Source: Corynebacterium macginleyi (GTDB taxonomy: Bacteria; Actinomycetota; Actinomycetes; Mycobacteriales; Mycobacteriaceae). Taken from it: 64,000 bases of DNA. The stretch's first letter is position 1. Every line of letters starts with the position of its first letter. The position numbers and the translations under genes are program-made. Where the stretch lies: contig NZ_REGE01000007.1 of NCBI RefSeq assembly GCF_003688935.1, forward strand, positions 45,892 through 109,891. Reading direction: 5' to 3'. Shown one piece after another: positions 15,927 through 25,460 of this stretch. The notes under the pieces were generated by a model that saw nothing but the letters and a program-made list of their open reading frames with translations, did no database searches and was not told the DNA's origin.

Positions 15927-16547
15927 TTAGTCTGCGAGTTGAATAAAAAGCTCCTCGCCGCGGGTCTGCGCCGCGCGCAGCACATCGACGATGAGTTCGC
16001 GCTCTACCTTTTTAATGCGTTCGTGGAGACTGCCCTCATCATCGTCAGCCAGCACGGCTACCGGCCGCTGCGCAATGATCGAACCGGTATCCACGCCCGC
16101 GTCCACGTAATGGACGGTAGAGCCTGTGATCTTCACGCCATATTCCAGTGCGTCGCGCACCCCGTGCGCGCCTTTGAACGCGGGCAATAACGCCGGGTGG
16201 GTATTGATGGTGCGGCCTATGAAGCTGCGGAGGAACCCCTCCCCCAAAATCTTCATGAAGCCTGCAGAAACGACAATGTCTGGCTGCGCAGTACCTACTG
16301 CATCAGCCAGACATATATTCCATTCACCACGATCCGCGCCCATTTTCACGATCTCGGTATCGATGTCGTGTTCTCGGGCGCGCGCAATACCTCGGCACGG
16401 CTTATCCGCTACCACCTTCACCACCCGATAGTGCTCATCCTGACCATCCAAGATGGCTTGCAGGAGCGAGCCCGTCCCTGAGACAAGCACGACGACTCGT
16501 AGGCGATCAGTAGCAGCAGTAGCACGTGGTGGCATCGGTGAAGTCAC
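15927..16547 (-). CDS. purN: Phosphoribosylglycinamide formyltransferase
   Basis: A 206-aa protein. It uses 10-formyl-THF to formylate GAR in purine synthesis. The core signature is visible: VLVSGTGSLLQAIL, and the active-site segments VSAGFMKILG, NTHPALLPAFKG and GSTVHYVDAGVDTG. The start is GTG 16547 by context; a start at ATG 16535 is possible. It lies 10 bp downstream of perM and 27 bp before purH. Confidence 0.95.
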   Translation of the reverse strand: MTSPMPPRATAATDRLRVVVLVSGTGSLLQAILDGQDEHYRVVKVVADKPCRGIARAREHDIDTEIVKMGADRGEWNICLADAVGTAQPDIVVSAGFMKILGEGFLRSFIGRTINTHPALLPAFKGAHGVRDALEYGVKITGSTVHYVDAGVDTGSIIAQRPVAVLADDDEGSLHERIKKVERELIVDVLRAAQTRGEELFIQLAD

Positions 16548-16557
16548 GCGCTATAGC

Positions 16558-18282
16558 CTAGTCCCTTTCACCGCTTTCAGTAGAATCTGCCAAGTCCGAT
16601 TGCGCTGCTTCGCCGCTTTCCGCTGCGTTAGTATCCTGCTCGTTGGAATCCTCCACAAGCTCGCCCTCGAAGATCTCGGGGTAAGTGTCCTCAACGACTT
16701 CTGCATCAATGATGTCGCTCTCAGCGGCACCTGCGTTGTCCATGGTGTGTGTTGCAGCATCATCGGGGGGTGCGGCAGCATCTTCGTCGCCCGATTTTTC
16801 CTCACCCAAGTGGGGATCAACATCGTCGGCGTCGGCCTCGGCCTCGTCCGTGTCAGATTGATCCTCCTCGGACTGTTCTACGCCACTGGGGCCCTCGGCA
16901 GCGGTGTTCTCGGCAGAGTCTTCAGCGCTGTCTGAATCCTCTTCGGCGTCCTCCGCCTCCGCAGATTCTGCCCCAGCCTCTGCAGCGCGGGCGTCCCGCC
17001 AGTTCAAGAGTGCAAAGGCTGCAGCGACGGCCAGCCCTGCGACGGCGATCCACAGCGCAGCAAGGCCGGCAGCGCTCCACAGATGTGGGCCTGTGTGGCC
17101 GTAGTAGCCCAGTGTGCCGCTAGTAAGGTAGCACGCGAAGAACATGATGAGCGCGGTAACCACCGTGGCTGCGAGTATCTTCTGAACTGACGGGCGCTTC
17201 TTATACAACGACAAGGTCGCCGCGATGTAGGCAAAACCTAGGAGCACGACCGCCCACCCAGGAGAGGAGGCCGGAATACCGCCGGTAATGGGCAACGGCG
17301 GCAGCGGAACAAGATGGGTACTAAAGAGGCTTACCTGTGCCTCCCCTGCGGTAAACTCCGATCCCACTAGTACTGCCCCGGTGCTGACGATGGCATTAGG
17401 AATATAGAGAATGCTCAACAAGATGAGGGTAGAAATACCCAACCCAGAGATGGAGGGATACTCGTCTATCATTTCCCCCTGGCGCGAGAAGTTGACGATG
17501 AATACGAGCACAAAGACCACCGCCGCAGCGAGGGCGAGGTAGGCGAGATAGCGCAGGGCGATAAGGGTGGCATCAACAAGCAACGGCGGGGCACCATACC
17601 GCTTAGCCAAAGCGCGCCACAGGCGAATCCCCATGCCCGCCGCCATCGCACATAGATGCACGACAATGACCCGGGCCAAGGCGGCAACCAGGTTGGGCGG
17701 GGATACGTCGTAGACCTTGCCCGCATCCCACAGCATTACCCAGGCAATGCAGGTCAACACCACAGGGACGCCCACCACACAGGCTACAAGTATGGCTAGG
17801 TCTTTAACACTGACTTTGTGTTTTACCGCGGCGCGCACGCGCACCGCTACCACCGCGGCGAGGACGAGGGCGGGCAGGGCAGGAAGAAACGATAGTTCTA
17901 CCCCGGCCGCAGATACCGGCGCGAGGTTAAAGACCATCCACGCTTTTGCCACGACGGTAGGCAACCACGCTAGGGGCGAGCCGAAAAGCAAGAGTGCGCC
18001 AAATGCAAGCGCCACAATAATGAGGACGACAATGATATTCGGCAGGGCCGCCGACATCAATAATTGGCGGATTCGGCCGAACTTAGTCAGCGGAGCCGGG
18101 GTGCGACGGGCCGTCGCCCTCGACCCGACTTTGCGAGCGACGCGTTCTGCTGGATTATCCGGTCTCTGCGTCGCAGTGGCGTGGGGTGCACGCTGGGCGC
18201 GCTCTGTCTGCACCGTCCGGCCCCGCGCCTGGCTACGCGGGCGGGGCGTTGACCTAGAATGAGGGCTGGTGTTTTTGTTCAT
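16558..18282 (-). CDS. perM: PerM-type multi-pass membrane protein (DUF6350)
   Basis: A 574-aa protein. The N-terminus (1-85) is basic and disordered, followed by roughly ten membrane helices (about 85-420), and a highly acidic Glu/Asp/Ala tail (about 430-574). This layout and the operon with purN and purH match the mycobacterial PerM (Rv0955), an integral membrane protein linked to cell division and persistence. The tail (many SAEDSAE and EDDSDSAED-like stretches) would be cytoplasmic. The start is ATG 18282; GTG 18300 is an alternative. Confidence 0.85.
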   Translation of the reverse strand: MNKNTSPHSRSTPRPRSQARGRTVQTERAQRAPHATATQRPDNPAERVARKVGSRATARRTPAPLTKFGRIRQLLMSAALPNIIVVLIIVALAFGALLLFGSPLAWLPTVVAKAWMVFNLAPVSAAGVELSFLPALPALVLAAVVAVRVRAAVKHKVSVKDLAILVACVVGVPVVLTCIAWVMLWDAGKVYDVSPPNLVAALARVIVVHLCAMAAGMGIRLWRALAKRYGAPPLLVDATLIALRYLAYLALAAAVVFVLVFIVNFSRQGEMIDEYPSISGLGISTLILLSILYIPNAIVSTGAVLVGSEFTAGEAQVSLFSTHLVPLPPLPITGGIPASSPGWAVVLLGFAYIAATLSLYKKRPSVQKILAATVVTALIMFFACYLTSGTLGYYGHTGPHLWSAAGLAALWIAVAGLAVAAAFALLNWRDARAAEAGAESAEAEDAEEDSDSAEDSAENTAAEGPSGVEQSEEDQSDTDEAEADADDVDPHLGEEKSGDEDAAAPPDDAATHTMDNAGAAESDIIDAEVVEDTYPEIFEGELVEDSNEQDTNAAESGEAAQSDLADSTESGERD

Positions 18283-18730
18283 CGGCGTCCACTTTGCCAC
18301 CTTTTGCGCGCGGTATCCGGGTGGCGCGACGAGGTACCTCCAAAATCACCGTGGACTTCTGCAGTAACTAATGTGAACATATATATAAGGAATAAAATCT
18401 TTCCTCTTAGCTCTCAACAGTCACACTGATCACGATCCATAGCGCTTCTGTAACCAACATTCAAGGCACACTATTGCAGTATAAAGACTCCAACGAGGCC
18501 TGAATTTAAGAGATTTCTATCGCACTATATCTAAAATCTTCCATAAATTGCCTGCATATAGCCCTAGCCTGAGACAGCGCAAGAAAAAATTCACTTTTGA
18601 CTTGCTGTTACCTTTTTGAGACACTATTGTTACATCTCGTTGGTAACAAGAAGGTCACAATCTCGTAAATAGCCTTGAGAAGTTATAGCGCTCTTAGGTG
18701 AAGATTGTGAAAGACACGAAAGAAGATTCA
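18283..18730. promoter_or_regulatory. Promoter region of the first M23 peptidase gene
   Basis: The region is non-coding and AT-rich. In its right part are GTTAC/GTAAC-type motifs at 18607-18611, 18629-18633, 18643-18647, 18654-18658 (GTCAC) and 18665-18668, spaced about 11-22 bp. In corynebacteria and mycobacteria the MtrA response regulator uses repeats of this type and controls peptidase genes such as mepA; this is an inference. The left half shows nothing clear. Confidence 0.45.
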
Positions 18731-19486
18731 ATGCGAAGCAAAGTTCAGCGTGACGCCGGCCGTCATCGCAAGATTGTCACCTCGCAGACTACCAAAGGTC
18801 GTATCGCTGTCCTGACCGTTGCCGCCGGTGCCGTGTCCACCGCCGGCGTTGGCGGCGCAACTGCCGCCAACGTTGAGTCCGACAACATTGCGTCTACTAC
18901 CACCAAGACGCAGTCCGTTGGTTACAAACTTGCCGCTGATACTTCCGAGGTCAACAACGCACCAGCCGGATCTTCCGATGCTGCACCGCAGGTCCTCAAC
19001 GTAGCAGTGGCAAAGCCGGTCACCAATCTGGTTGACCAGCTGAGCAAGTCCATCCAAGCTTCAACCGACCGGGCTGCCGAGGATCTTGCCGCCCGCGCAC
19101 CCTCCGTTGTTAGCCCTGCCCTAGGCGCCTTCACCTCTGGCTTCGGACCACGTTGGGGATCTTTCCACTCCGGCGTGGACATCGCCAACGCCATCGGCAC
19201 CCCCATTTTTAGTGTCATGGACGGCATCGTTATCGATTCTGGCCCAGCCTCCGGCTACGGCCAGTGGATCCGCATCCTTCACGATGACGGCACCATGACC
19301 CTATACGGCCACATGCAGACCCTCGACGTTTCCGTGGGTGAGCGGGTGCTCGCCGGTCAAAAGATCGCCGGCATGGGCTCCATGGGTTTCTCCACCGGCT
19401 CCCACCTCCATTTCGAGGTTCACCCGAACTCCGGTGACGCTGTAGACCCACAGGCATGGCTAGCTGAGCGAGGCATTCAGCTCTAA
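18731..19486 (+). CDS. Secreted M23-family peptidoglycan endopeptidase
   Basis: A 251-aa protein. Residues 1-20 are basic (MRSKVQRDAGRHRKIVTSQ), followed by a hydrophobic secretory segment, a linker, and a C-terminal LytM/M23 domain. Zinc-binding residues are visible in the order HSGVDIAN (His and Asp), TLYGHMQ, and SHLHFEVHP. Such enzymes hydrolyse the peptide crosslinks in peptidoglycan. Start ATG 18731 was chosen with AAAGAAG upstream; GTG 18698 is possible. A paralogue lies 727 bp downstream at 20213. Confidence 0.9.
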   Translation: MRSKVQRDAGRHRKIVTSQTTKGRIAVLTVAAGAVSTAGVGGATAANVESDNIASTTTKTQSVGYKLAADTSEVNNAPAGSSDAAPQVLNVAVAKPVTNLVDQLSKSIQASTDRAAEDLAARAPSVVSPALGAFTSGFGPRWGSFHSGVDIANAIGTPIFSVMDGIVIDSGPASGYGQWIRILHDDGTMTLYGHMQTLDVSVGERVLAGQKIAGMGSMGFSTGSHLHFEVHPNSGDAVDPQAWLAERGIQL

Positions 19487-19507
19487 AATCATTCTTTACT
19501 TCTTGTT

Positions 19508-19541
19508 AAAGCGCCGCAGACATACCCTGCGACGCTTTTTT
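19508..19541 (+). terminator. Intrinsic terminator of the M23 gene
   Basis: aaagcgccgcag (19508-19519) pairs with ctgcgacgcttt (19527-19538) with one mismatch, followed by a T-run to 19541. Confidence 0.85.
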
Positions 19542-20212
19542 CATGCCTATCTCCCACCGCCGCCACGGACATCAGGGACACCCCAGCCGTAAGGGGGCGA
19601 CCCATTCTTGCCAGAAAGGGCACACCATCCGCCTGCAAAGCCCGCAGCGGCCCCTGGAGGCCCCAGATACATGCGCCACGACTACTAATCCCCCTAGCAA
19701 GCCCGCAGAGCAGGAGAACCTTAGAACCGGAGAACCGCGGGTTCCCCCTAGGCGCTGCCCCGGGAATCATCGCGGGTAATGCCTCTGCACCGTCGAGCCG
19801 CCAAACGCGGCTCACTATCACTCAACGGTCTGCCAGTTAAGTCCAGCATCCAACCTTGTCGCAGGTAAATGGCAGTTTTTCGCGCTGACGACAGTTACCC
19901 CTTCCATCCACCCCCGCCAGTTACCCCCAGAGCTTAAACCAGTACTTTAAATATGCAACTTTGGCCACTTTAGTAACACGCGCAACAAGCTGGCATGTTC
20001 GAAACTTTTCGAATAAATGTTGTCCCTACCAGCATTTTTAAAGATTGCGCAGCACGTATGGGCAGGCTAAATTTTGACTCGTTGCTATAAGCGAGCGCTA
20101 TATGGGGTATTTACATTCTCGGGCGTGTCGCAGAAAGCAGTTGAAGGACGGCAAACCCAGTGAGGTTTGCGCGCCTCGAGACCATGCACAGCCACGAAAA
20201 GGACTTAAACTT
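19542..20212. promoter_or_regulatory. Intergenic region before the second M23 gene
   Basis: The 671 bp hold no convincing gene. GTTAC motifs occur at 19894-19898, 19920-19924 and GTAAC at 19973-19977. A perfect inverted repeat of TTCGAA type lies at 19998-20013. A leader hairpin gcaaacc/ggtttgc spans 20151-20170. An AAAAGGA ribosome site precedes the ATG at 20213. Confidence 0.45.
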
Positions 20213-20971
20213 ATGAAGCGCATGAACCGCGCACGCAGGAATGTAGCGCTAAGCGTCATCACGCTTGGCACCGTTTTTGCTACCGGCACCTCCGCTTTTG
20301 CTGCTGATCCAGTGGCCAGCGTGGACGTTTCGAATGGCTCCTCTGAGCCGCAAGCCACCAATGTTGATAACGCTGGCGTTATCGACGCCGCCGTCGGCCT
20401 GGCACATACCGCCGTTGGTGTACTCAACGGCGATTCCGTCCCGGAACTTAGCAAAAATGACCTAGGCGGGGTCAAGATCGTCTTGGACCCCGCCTCGGTT
20501 CCAGGCCTACAGGAAGCCTTTGCGCCCGAAGGGAACCGCTCCGGTCTAACCCCCAAGCGCGGTAAAGACGCCGCGGGCAATACGGTGATATTTCCCACTT
20601 CCGGCACACTAACCTCGGGCTTCGGTATGCGCTGGGGCACGATGCACAACGGTATCGACGTCGCTAACTCAATCGGAACCCCGATTTATTCGGTCATGGA
20701 CGGAATTGTTATCAACTCCGGTCCGGCACAAGGCTTTGGCAACTGGATTCGCATCCAGCACGTCGATGGCAGCATCTCCGTCTACGGCCACATGTCCGCC
20801 AACTCGCTGCGTGTCAGCATAGGCGACCAGGTTTCCGCGGGCGACCGTATCGCCGACATTGGTAATGAGGGCCACTCCACCGGCCCGCACCTGCACTTCG
20901 AAATCCACCCCGACGGTGGCGCGGCCGTCGACCCAGTAGGCTGGTTCAACGAGCGCGGGATTACGGTCTAA
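20213..20971 (+). CDS. Second secreted M23-family peptidoglycan endopeptidase
   Basis: A 252-aa protein. A clear signal peptide ends AFA-ADP near residue 30. The M23 domain at the C-terminus carries MHNGIDVAN, SVYGHMS and GPHLHFEIHP as the metal-binding and catalytic set. It is strongly related to the gene at 18731 (shared PTSG-LTSGFGMRWG and IGTPIYSVMDGIVI), so the pair arose by duplication. Its stop overlaps that of uvrD on the other strand (20968-20971). The start at ATG 20213 has AAAAGGA upstream. Confidence 0.92.
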   Translation: MKRMNRARRNVALSVITLGTVFATGTSAFAADPVASVDVSNGSSEPQATNVDNAGVIDAAVGLAHTAVGVLNGDSVPELSKNDLGGVKIVLDPASVPGLQEAFAPEGNRSGLTPKRGKDAAGNTVIFPTSGTLTSGFGMRWGTMHNGIDVANSIGTPIYSVMDGIVINSGPAQGFGNWIRIQHVDGSISVYGHMSANSLRVSIGDQVSAGDRIADIGNEGHSTGPHLHFEIHPDGGAAVDPVGWFNERGITV

Positions 20972-23511
20972 AGCTTTTCCATCGGCACACCGCCAATGAG
21001 CATCAGCCGCACCTTGCCGGAGGACCCAAAGTCCACGGTCACCGTGGCCCGGGGCCCAGAACCGGCCATTTCAATCACGGTTCCGAGCCCGTACTTAGCG
21101 TGGTTGACGCGGTCTCCTACCGCAAGGTTGAGGTTGTTATTCTTCGGCATGGAATTAGCTGCCGGCTGGCGAGTGCGTTGCGAAGGGGAAGACGTAGCGC
21201 GCTGGCCAAACCCGGCACCCCCAGCGCCGGCATAGCCACCGCTAGTACCGCGGCGGTAGCTCCGGCCATATTGATAGTCATCGGCACCCCACGAACCGGT
21301 GAGGTCACTATCGGAATCCTCTCGCCGCCAGTCGATGAGATCCTCTGGGATCTCGGCGAGGAAGCGACTGGCGGGGTTGGTCACCGGATTGCCCCACGCT
21401 GAGCGCAAAATGGCGCGCGTGAGGTACAGTTTCTCGCGGGCACGGGTGATGCCTACATACGCCAAGCGGCGCTCCTCGCTTAACTCTTTCGGGTCACCTA
21501 GCGAGCGCATGTGCGGGAATTGACCGTCCTCCCAACCGGCAACGAAGACGACGGGAAACTCCAAGCCTTTGGCGGTATGCAAGGTCATCATGGTTACTAC
21601 CCCGCTCTCAGAATTCGGAATCTGATCCGCATCCGCAACCAAAGAGACCTTTTCTAAAAAGGCCTGCAGCGAGCCCGGCGCGGCTTCGCCTTCTTCTAAA
21701 AGGTCATGGGAATCGATGGCATCCGCACCGGCGGCGGCTAACTGGTTAGCGGCTTCCGAGGTAAATTCGCGGGCGACAGACACCAGCTCATTGAGGTTAT
21801 CGAGGCGTGCGCCGTCCTGCGGATCGTTGGAGTTTTCTAACTCCGACTTATAGCCGGTGGCATCCAGGATAGCGGTGATTAAGTCGCCCAAATCAGGCTG
21901 GCCGGTCACCTCATCACGCATATCTGGAATGTGTGCGCGGATACCATCCATCATGTCGTTGAACTTAGTGACCGCATTAACGGCGCGGGTGCCGAGGCCA
22001 GGAACCTCGCCGCGGGTAACATCAGCAAGCGCCTTACCAAAGCTTATCCCCTGGTTTTCCGCGTGCAGGGCAATTAGTCCCTGGGCTTTATCGCCGATGG
22101 CGCGCTTGGGGACGTTAATGATACGGCGCAGGCTCACCGTATCGTTAGGGTTGTCGATAATACGCAGGTAAGCCACTATATCGCGGATTTCGCGGCGCTC
22201 ATAAAAGCGCGTTCCGCCGACAACCTTGTAGGGGATGCCGGAACGAATGAAGATATCCTCCAACGCGCGGGAGGCATTATTGGTCCGATACATCACGGCG
22301 ATATCGCAATAACTGTGGCCCTTATCCGCCAGCGCGTCAATCTCCGCGGCGATGAAACGGGCCTCATCGTGTTCGTTATCCGCCACATACCCCACGATGG
22401 ATTCACCATCGCCGTGCGCGGTCCACAGGTTTTTCTCCCGACGGTTCTCATTTTTAGCAATCACTGCATTGGCCGCGTTCAAAATGGTCTGCGTGGAGCG
22501 ATAGTTTTGCTCCAACAAGATGGTGTGCGCCTGCGGGTAATCGCGCTCAAATTCCTCGATATTGCGGATGGTGGCGCCGCGGAAGGCATAAATGGATTGA
22601 TCGGAGTCACCCACCACGCACAGCTCTGGCGCATCGGGGCTAAGCTCGCCCTTGCCCACGAGTGCTGCTGCCAGCGCGTACTGGGCATGGTTGGTGTCCT
22701 GGTACTCATCAATTAACACGTGCTTAAACCGCCGGCGATAAAACTCCACCACCTGCCGGTACTCGGTGAATATGCGCACGACTTCCCCGATGAGATCATC
22801 GAAGTCCACCGCATTGGCCGCGCGCAGACGGCGCTGGTATTCGGCATAGACCTCCGCCACGGTGATGTCGAAAGGGTTCTTAATCTGCTGTGCCTTATCG
22901 GCCGCCTCGGCCGGGAACACGAGTTCGTTTTTGTGGTTAGAGATCTGGTTCGCCAGCACGCGCGGGGTGTATTTCTTCAGATCCAGCTGCATATCTTTGG
23001 CAATCATGGATAGAAGGCGGCGGGCATCGTCGCCATCATAAATGGTGAAGTTGGTGTTAAGTCCTGGTACAAGCTGCGCGTTCTGGCGCAAAATGCGCAC
23101 ACAGATGGAGTGGAAAGTAGACACCCACATTCGCTCGGCCACCGGTCCCACCAGTAAGCCCACGCGCTCTTTCATCTCCGCGGCGGCTTTATTGGTAAAG
23201 GTAATGGCGAGAATTTCCCATGGGTTTACCCCGCGGTGGCGCATGAGGTACGCGATGCGGCGGGTCAGCACCGCGGTCTTACCAGAACCCGCACCGGCAA
23301 CAATGAGCAAAGGCCTGCCGGTATGGGTGACCGCCGCTAATTGCTGCGGGTTCAAACCTTGGGTTAAAGGATCGGATTCCGCGGGCCTGGGCGTGCTGGC
23401 CAAAGGGTTGTGCGGTTCGAACTGGCTAGGGGCAAAGCCGCCGCTAGAGATGGCTTCGGGTGCAGGTTCGCGCGGAGTGGAAAAAGGGCTAAATGGTGAA
23501 TCATTCGTCAT
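20968..23511 (-). CDS. uvrD: UvrD/PcrA-type ATP-dependent DNA helicase
   Basis: An 847-aa superfamily 1 helicase. Walker A AGAGSGKTAVL (about residue 72), motif II IDEYQDTN, motif III GDSDQSIYAFRGA, and motif VI VGITRAREKLY are present. The C-terminal Tudor-like domain (VGDRVNHAKYGLGTVIE) is as in actinobacterial UvrD1. It acts in nucleotide-excision repair and related processes. Position next to a chorismate mutase gene and an M23 peptidase matches the mycobacterial Rv0948c-uvrD1-Rv0950c order. I chose ATG 23511; 23544 is a longer alternative. Confidence 0.95.
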   Translation of the reverse strand: MTNDSPFSPFSTPREPAPEAISSGGFAPSQFEPHNPLASTPRPAESDPLTQGLNPQQLAAVTHTGRPLLIVAGAGSGKTAVLTRRIAYLMRHRGVNPWEILAITFTNKAAAEMKERVGLLVGPVAERMWVSTFHSICVRILRQNAQLVPGLNTNFTIYDGDDARRLLSMIAKDMQLDLKKYTPRVLANQISNHKNELVFPAEAADKAQQIKNPFDITVAEVYAEYQRRLRAANAVDFDDLIGEVVRIFTEYRQVVEFYRRRFKHVLIDEYQDTNHAQYALAAALVGKGELSPDAPELCVVGDSDQSIYAFRGATIRNIEEFERDYPQAHTILLEQNYRSTQTILNAANAVIAKNENRREKNLWTAHGDGESIVGYVADNEHDEARFIAAEIDALADKGHSYCDIAVMYRTNNASRALEDIFIRSGIPYKVVGGTRFYERREIRDIVAYLRIIDNPNDTVSLRRIINVPKRAIGDKAQGLIALHAENQGISFGKALADVTRGEVPGLGTRAVNAVTKFNDMMDGIRAHIPDMRDEVTGQPDLGDLITAILDATGYKSELENSNDPQDGARLDNLNELVSVAREFTSEAANQLAAAGADAIDSHDLLEEGEAAPGSLQAFLEKVSLVADADQIPNSESGVVTMMTLHTAKGLEFPVVFVAGWEDGQFPHMRSLGDPKELSEERRLAYVGITRAREKLYLTRAILRSAWGNPVTNPASRFLAEIPEDLIDWRREDSDSDLTGSWGADDYQYGRSYRRGTSGGYAGAGGAGFGQRATSSPSQRTRQPAANSMPKNNNLNLAVGDRVNHAKYGLGTVIEMAGSGPRATVTVDFGSSGKVRLMLIGGVPMEKL

Positions 23512-23629
23512 AATGTCTACCAACCTACTAGCTCTCCCGGACATGGCCCGTATGTATAGCGTGCACAGCGCTTTCTAAAACCCTGACCAAGTAGCACGAT
23601 GGCACGGCACAGTGGCACAATAAGGGACC

Positions 23630-23953
23630 ATGACCGCTGAAGATAATGATTCCTTGGTTGATAACGACTTGGATATCCGCACGCCCACCGGCACGGACGA
23701 TCCCTTATCTGATGCGGAAATCCAACGGTATCGCGAGGAAATCAATCGCCTTGACCGAATCATCTTGGATGCCGTCAAGCGCCGCACCGAGGTGTCCCGC
23801 GCGGTGGGCCGCACCCGTATAAGCTCCGGTGGCACGCGCTTGGTGCATAACCGCGAAATCGCCATCCTTAATGAGTTCCGCGCGGAGCTCGGCGAGGAAG
23901 GCCCCACCATTGCCTCTGCCCTGCTGCGCATGGGGCGCGGCCGCTTGGGGTAA
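23630..23953 (+). CDS. Chorismate mutase, AroQ type
   Basis: A 107-aa protein. It converts chorismate to prephenate. Helical AroQ core from about residue 28 (SDAEIQRYREEINRLDRIILDAVKRRTEVSRAVG) with active-site Arg and Lys positions, and RLVHNREIAILNEFRAELG. The N-terminal 25 residues are acidic and extra. It is of the small intracellular type whose mycobacterial member needs DAHP synthase for full activity. It is divergent from uvrD, as in M. tuberculosis. Confidence 0.9.
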   Translation: MTAEDNDSLVDNDLDIRTPTGTDDPLSDAEIQRYREEINRLDRIILDAVKRRTEVSRAVGRTRISSGGTRLVHNREIAILNEFRAELGEEGPTIASALLRMGRGRLG

Positions 23954-24016
23954 AACACCCTTTAAGACCCGGATTAATTACGGGCTAGCCCATAGTATGC
24001 AGTACGCTTTCGGGGC

Positions 24017-25363
24017 ATGAACGCAGTACTCATCGCCGTTATTATCATGCTCGCGCTAGCCCTGTTGCGCGTGCATGTGGTGGTGGCGCTTTTCATCGGC
24101 GCAATCGTCGGTGGCCTTCTTTCCGGCATGGGCCTCGATGCCACGATGCTCGCCTTCCAAGACGGGCTCGGCGGCGGCGCCAAGATTGCCTTAAGTTATG
24201 CCCTGTTGGGCGCCTTCGCGATGGGTGTTGCCTCGGCCGGGCTACCGCAGATCCTGGCCAACTTTCTCATCACTAAGCTCGGCGGCAGCGGCGAATTAGA
24301 TCCCAAGGCTGCGGCCACCACCAAGTGGATGCTCGTTAGTGGCCTTATCGCCATGGCCGTGATGAGCCAGAACCTCATCCCCGTCCACATTGCCTTCATC
24401 CCGCTGCTCATTCCGCCGCTGTTGGCGGTGATGAATAAGCTCAAGCTGGATCGCCGCCTCATCACTACGTGCTTGACTTTCGGCCTTATCACCACCTACA
24501 TGTTTATTCCGGTGGGTTTCGGATCCATCTACTTAAACGATATCCTGCTCTTTAATATCGAACAGGCCGGCCTGGATACCTCCAATATCAAAATTATGCA
24601 GGTCATGGCTATCCCTGCTCTGGGCATGCTCACCGGCCTGCTCATCGCCGTCTTTATTAGCTACCGGGCCCCGCGCGAGTACGATGAGCGGCCCCTTGCC
24701 GCCGCAGAACACCAGGAAAAACCCTCAAGGTATAAGGTCGGGGTTTGTATCCTGGCGATTGTCGCCACCTTCGCCGTCCAAATCATCATGCAGGCGCTCG
24801 ATTTCGAATCCGATGGTCTGCTCGTCGGCGCCCTGACCGGCCTAGGCATCTTGCTCATTTCCGGCGCGGTGGATTGGAAGCACGCCGATGACGTATTTAC
24901 CAATGGCATGAAAATGATGGCGCTCATCGGCTTTATCATGATCACCGCGCAGGGCTTTGCCTCGGTCATGACGGCGACGGGGGAAGTTGGCCCGCTTGTT
25001 GATGCCACCGCCAACCTCTTTGGCACCAATAAGTCCCTCTCTGCTGGTGCTATGCTCTTAGTCGGCCTGGTAGTTACCATGGGCATCGGTTCCTCCTTTT
25101 CGACCCTGCCCATCATCGCCGTTATCTATGTTCCCCTGTGCTCTTCCCTCGGCTTTAGCCCGGCGGCCACGGTGGCGCTAATTGGTACGGCGGGCGCGCT
25201 GGGCGATGCCGGTTCCCCCGCCTCTGATTCCACCCTCGGCCCCACCGCTGGCCTCGGCGCCGATGGCCAACACGATCACATCCGTGATTCCGTCATCCCC
25301 ACCTTCATCCACTTCAATATCCCGCTACTTATCGCCGGCTGGGCAGGCGCGCTCATCCTCTAA
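24017..25363 (+). CDS. Na+/H+ antiporter-family (NhaC/YuiF-like) membrane protein
   Basis: A 448-aa protein with about 11-12 membrane helices. The pattern ([20 protein letters not shown] at the start, [18 protein letters not shown], and [24 protein letters not shown] near the C-terminus) fits the Na+/H+ antiporter family with ion-transporter superfamily fold. The substrate is inferred only from the family. It is 63 bp after chorismate mutase, and pgi follows 97 bp later on the same strand. Confidence 0.8.
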   Translation: MNAVLIAVIIMLALALLRVHVVVALFIGAIVGGLLSGMGLDATMLAFQDGLGGGAKIALSYALLGAFAMGVASAGLPQILANFLITKLGGSGELDPKAAATTKWMLVSGLIAMAVMSQNLIPVHIAFIPLLIPPLLAVMNKLKLDRRLITTCLTFGLITTYMFIPVGFGSIYLNDILLFNIEQAGLDTSNIKIMQVMAIPALGMLTGLLIAVFISYRAPREYDERPLAAAEHQEKPSRYKVGVCILAIVATFAVQIIMQALDFESDGLLVGALTGLGILLISGAVDWKHADDVFTNGMKMMALIGFIMITAQGFASVMTATGEVGPLVDATANLFGTNKSLSAGAMLLVGLVVTMGIGSSFSTLPIIAVIYVPLCSSLGFSPAATVALIGTAGALGDAGSPASDSTLGPTAGLGADGQHDHIRDSVIPTFIHFNIPLLIAGWAGALIL

Positions 25364-25460
25364 CTGCCGCACTTTTCATACTGCCGTTGGCACTCATCCT
25401 CGACTACGGTGGGAGGGGTACACATTGCCAATGCGCTCGTCGCCAGAAAGGCCAATTGCC

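Noticed and set aside
19489..19821. A 110-codon frame on the minus strand after the first M23 gene
   Set aside because: It lacks family features and begins inside the terminator region; probably chance.
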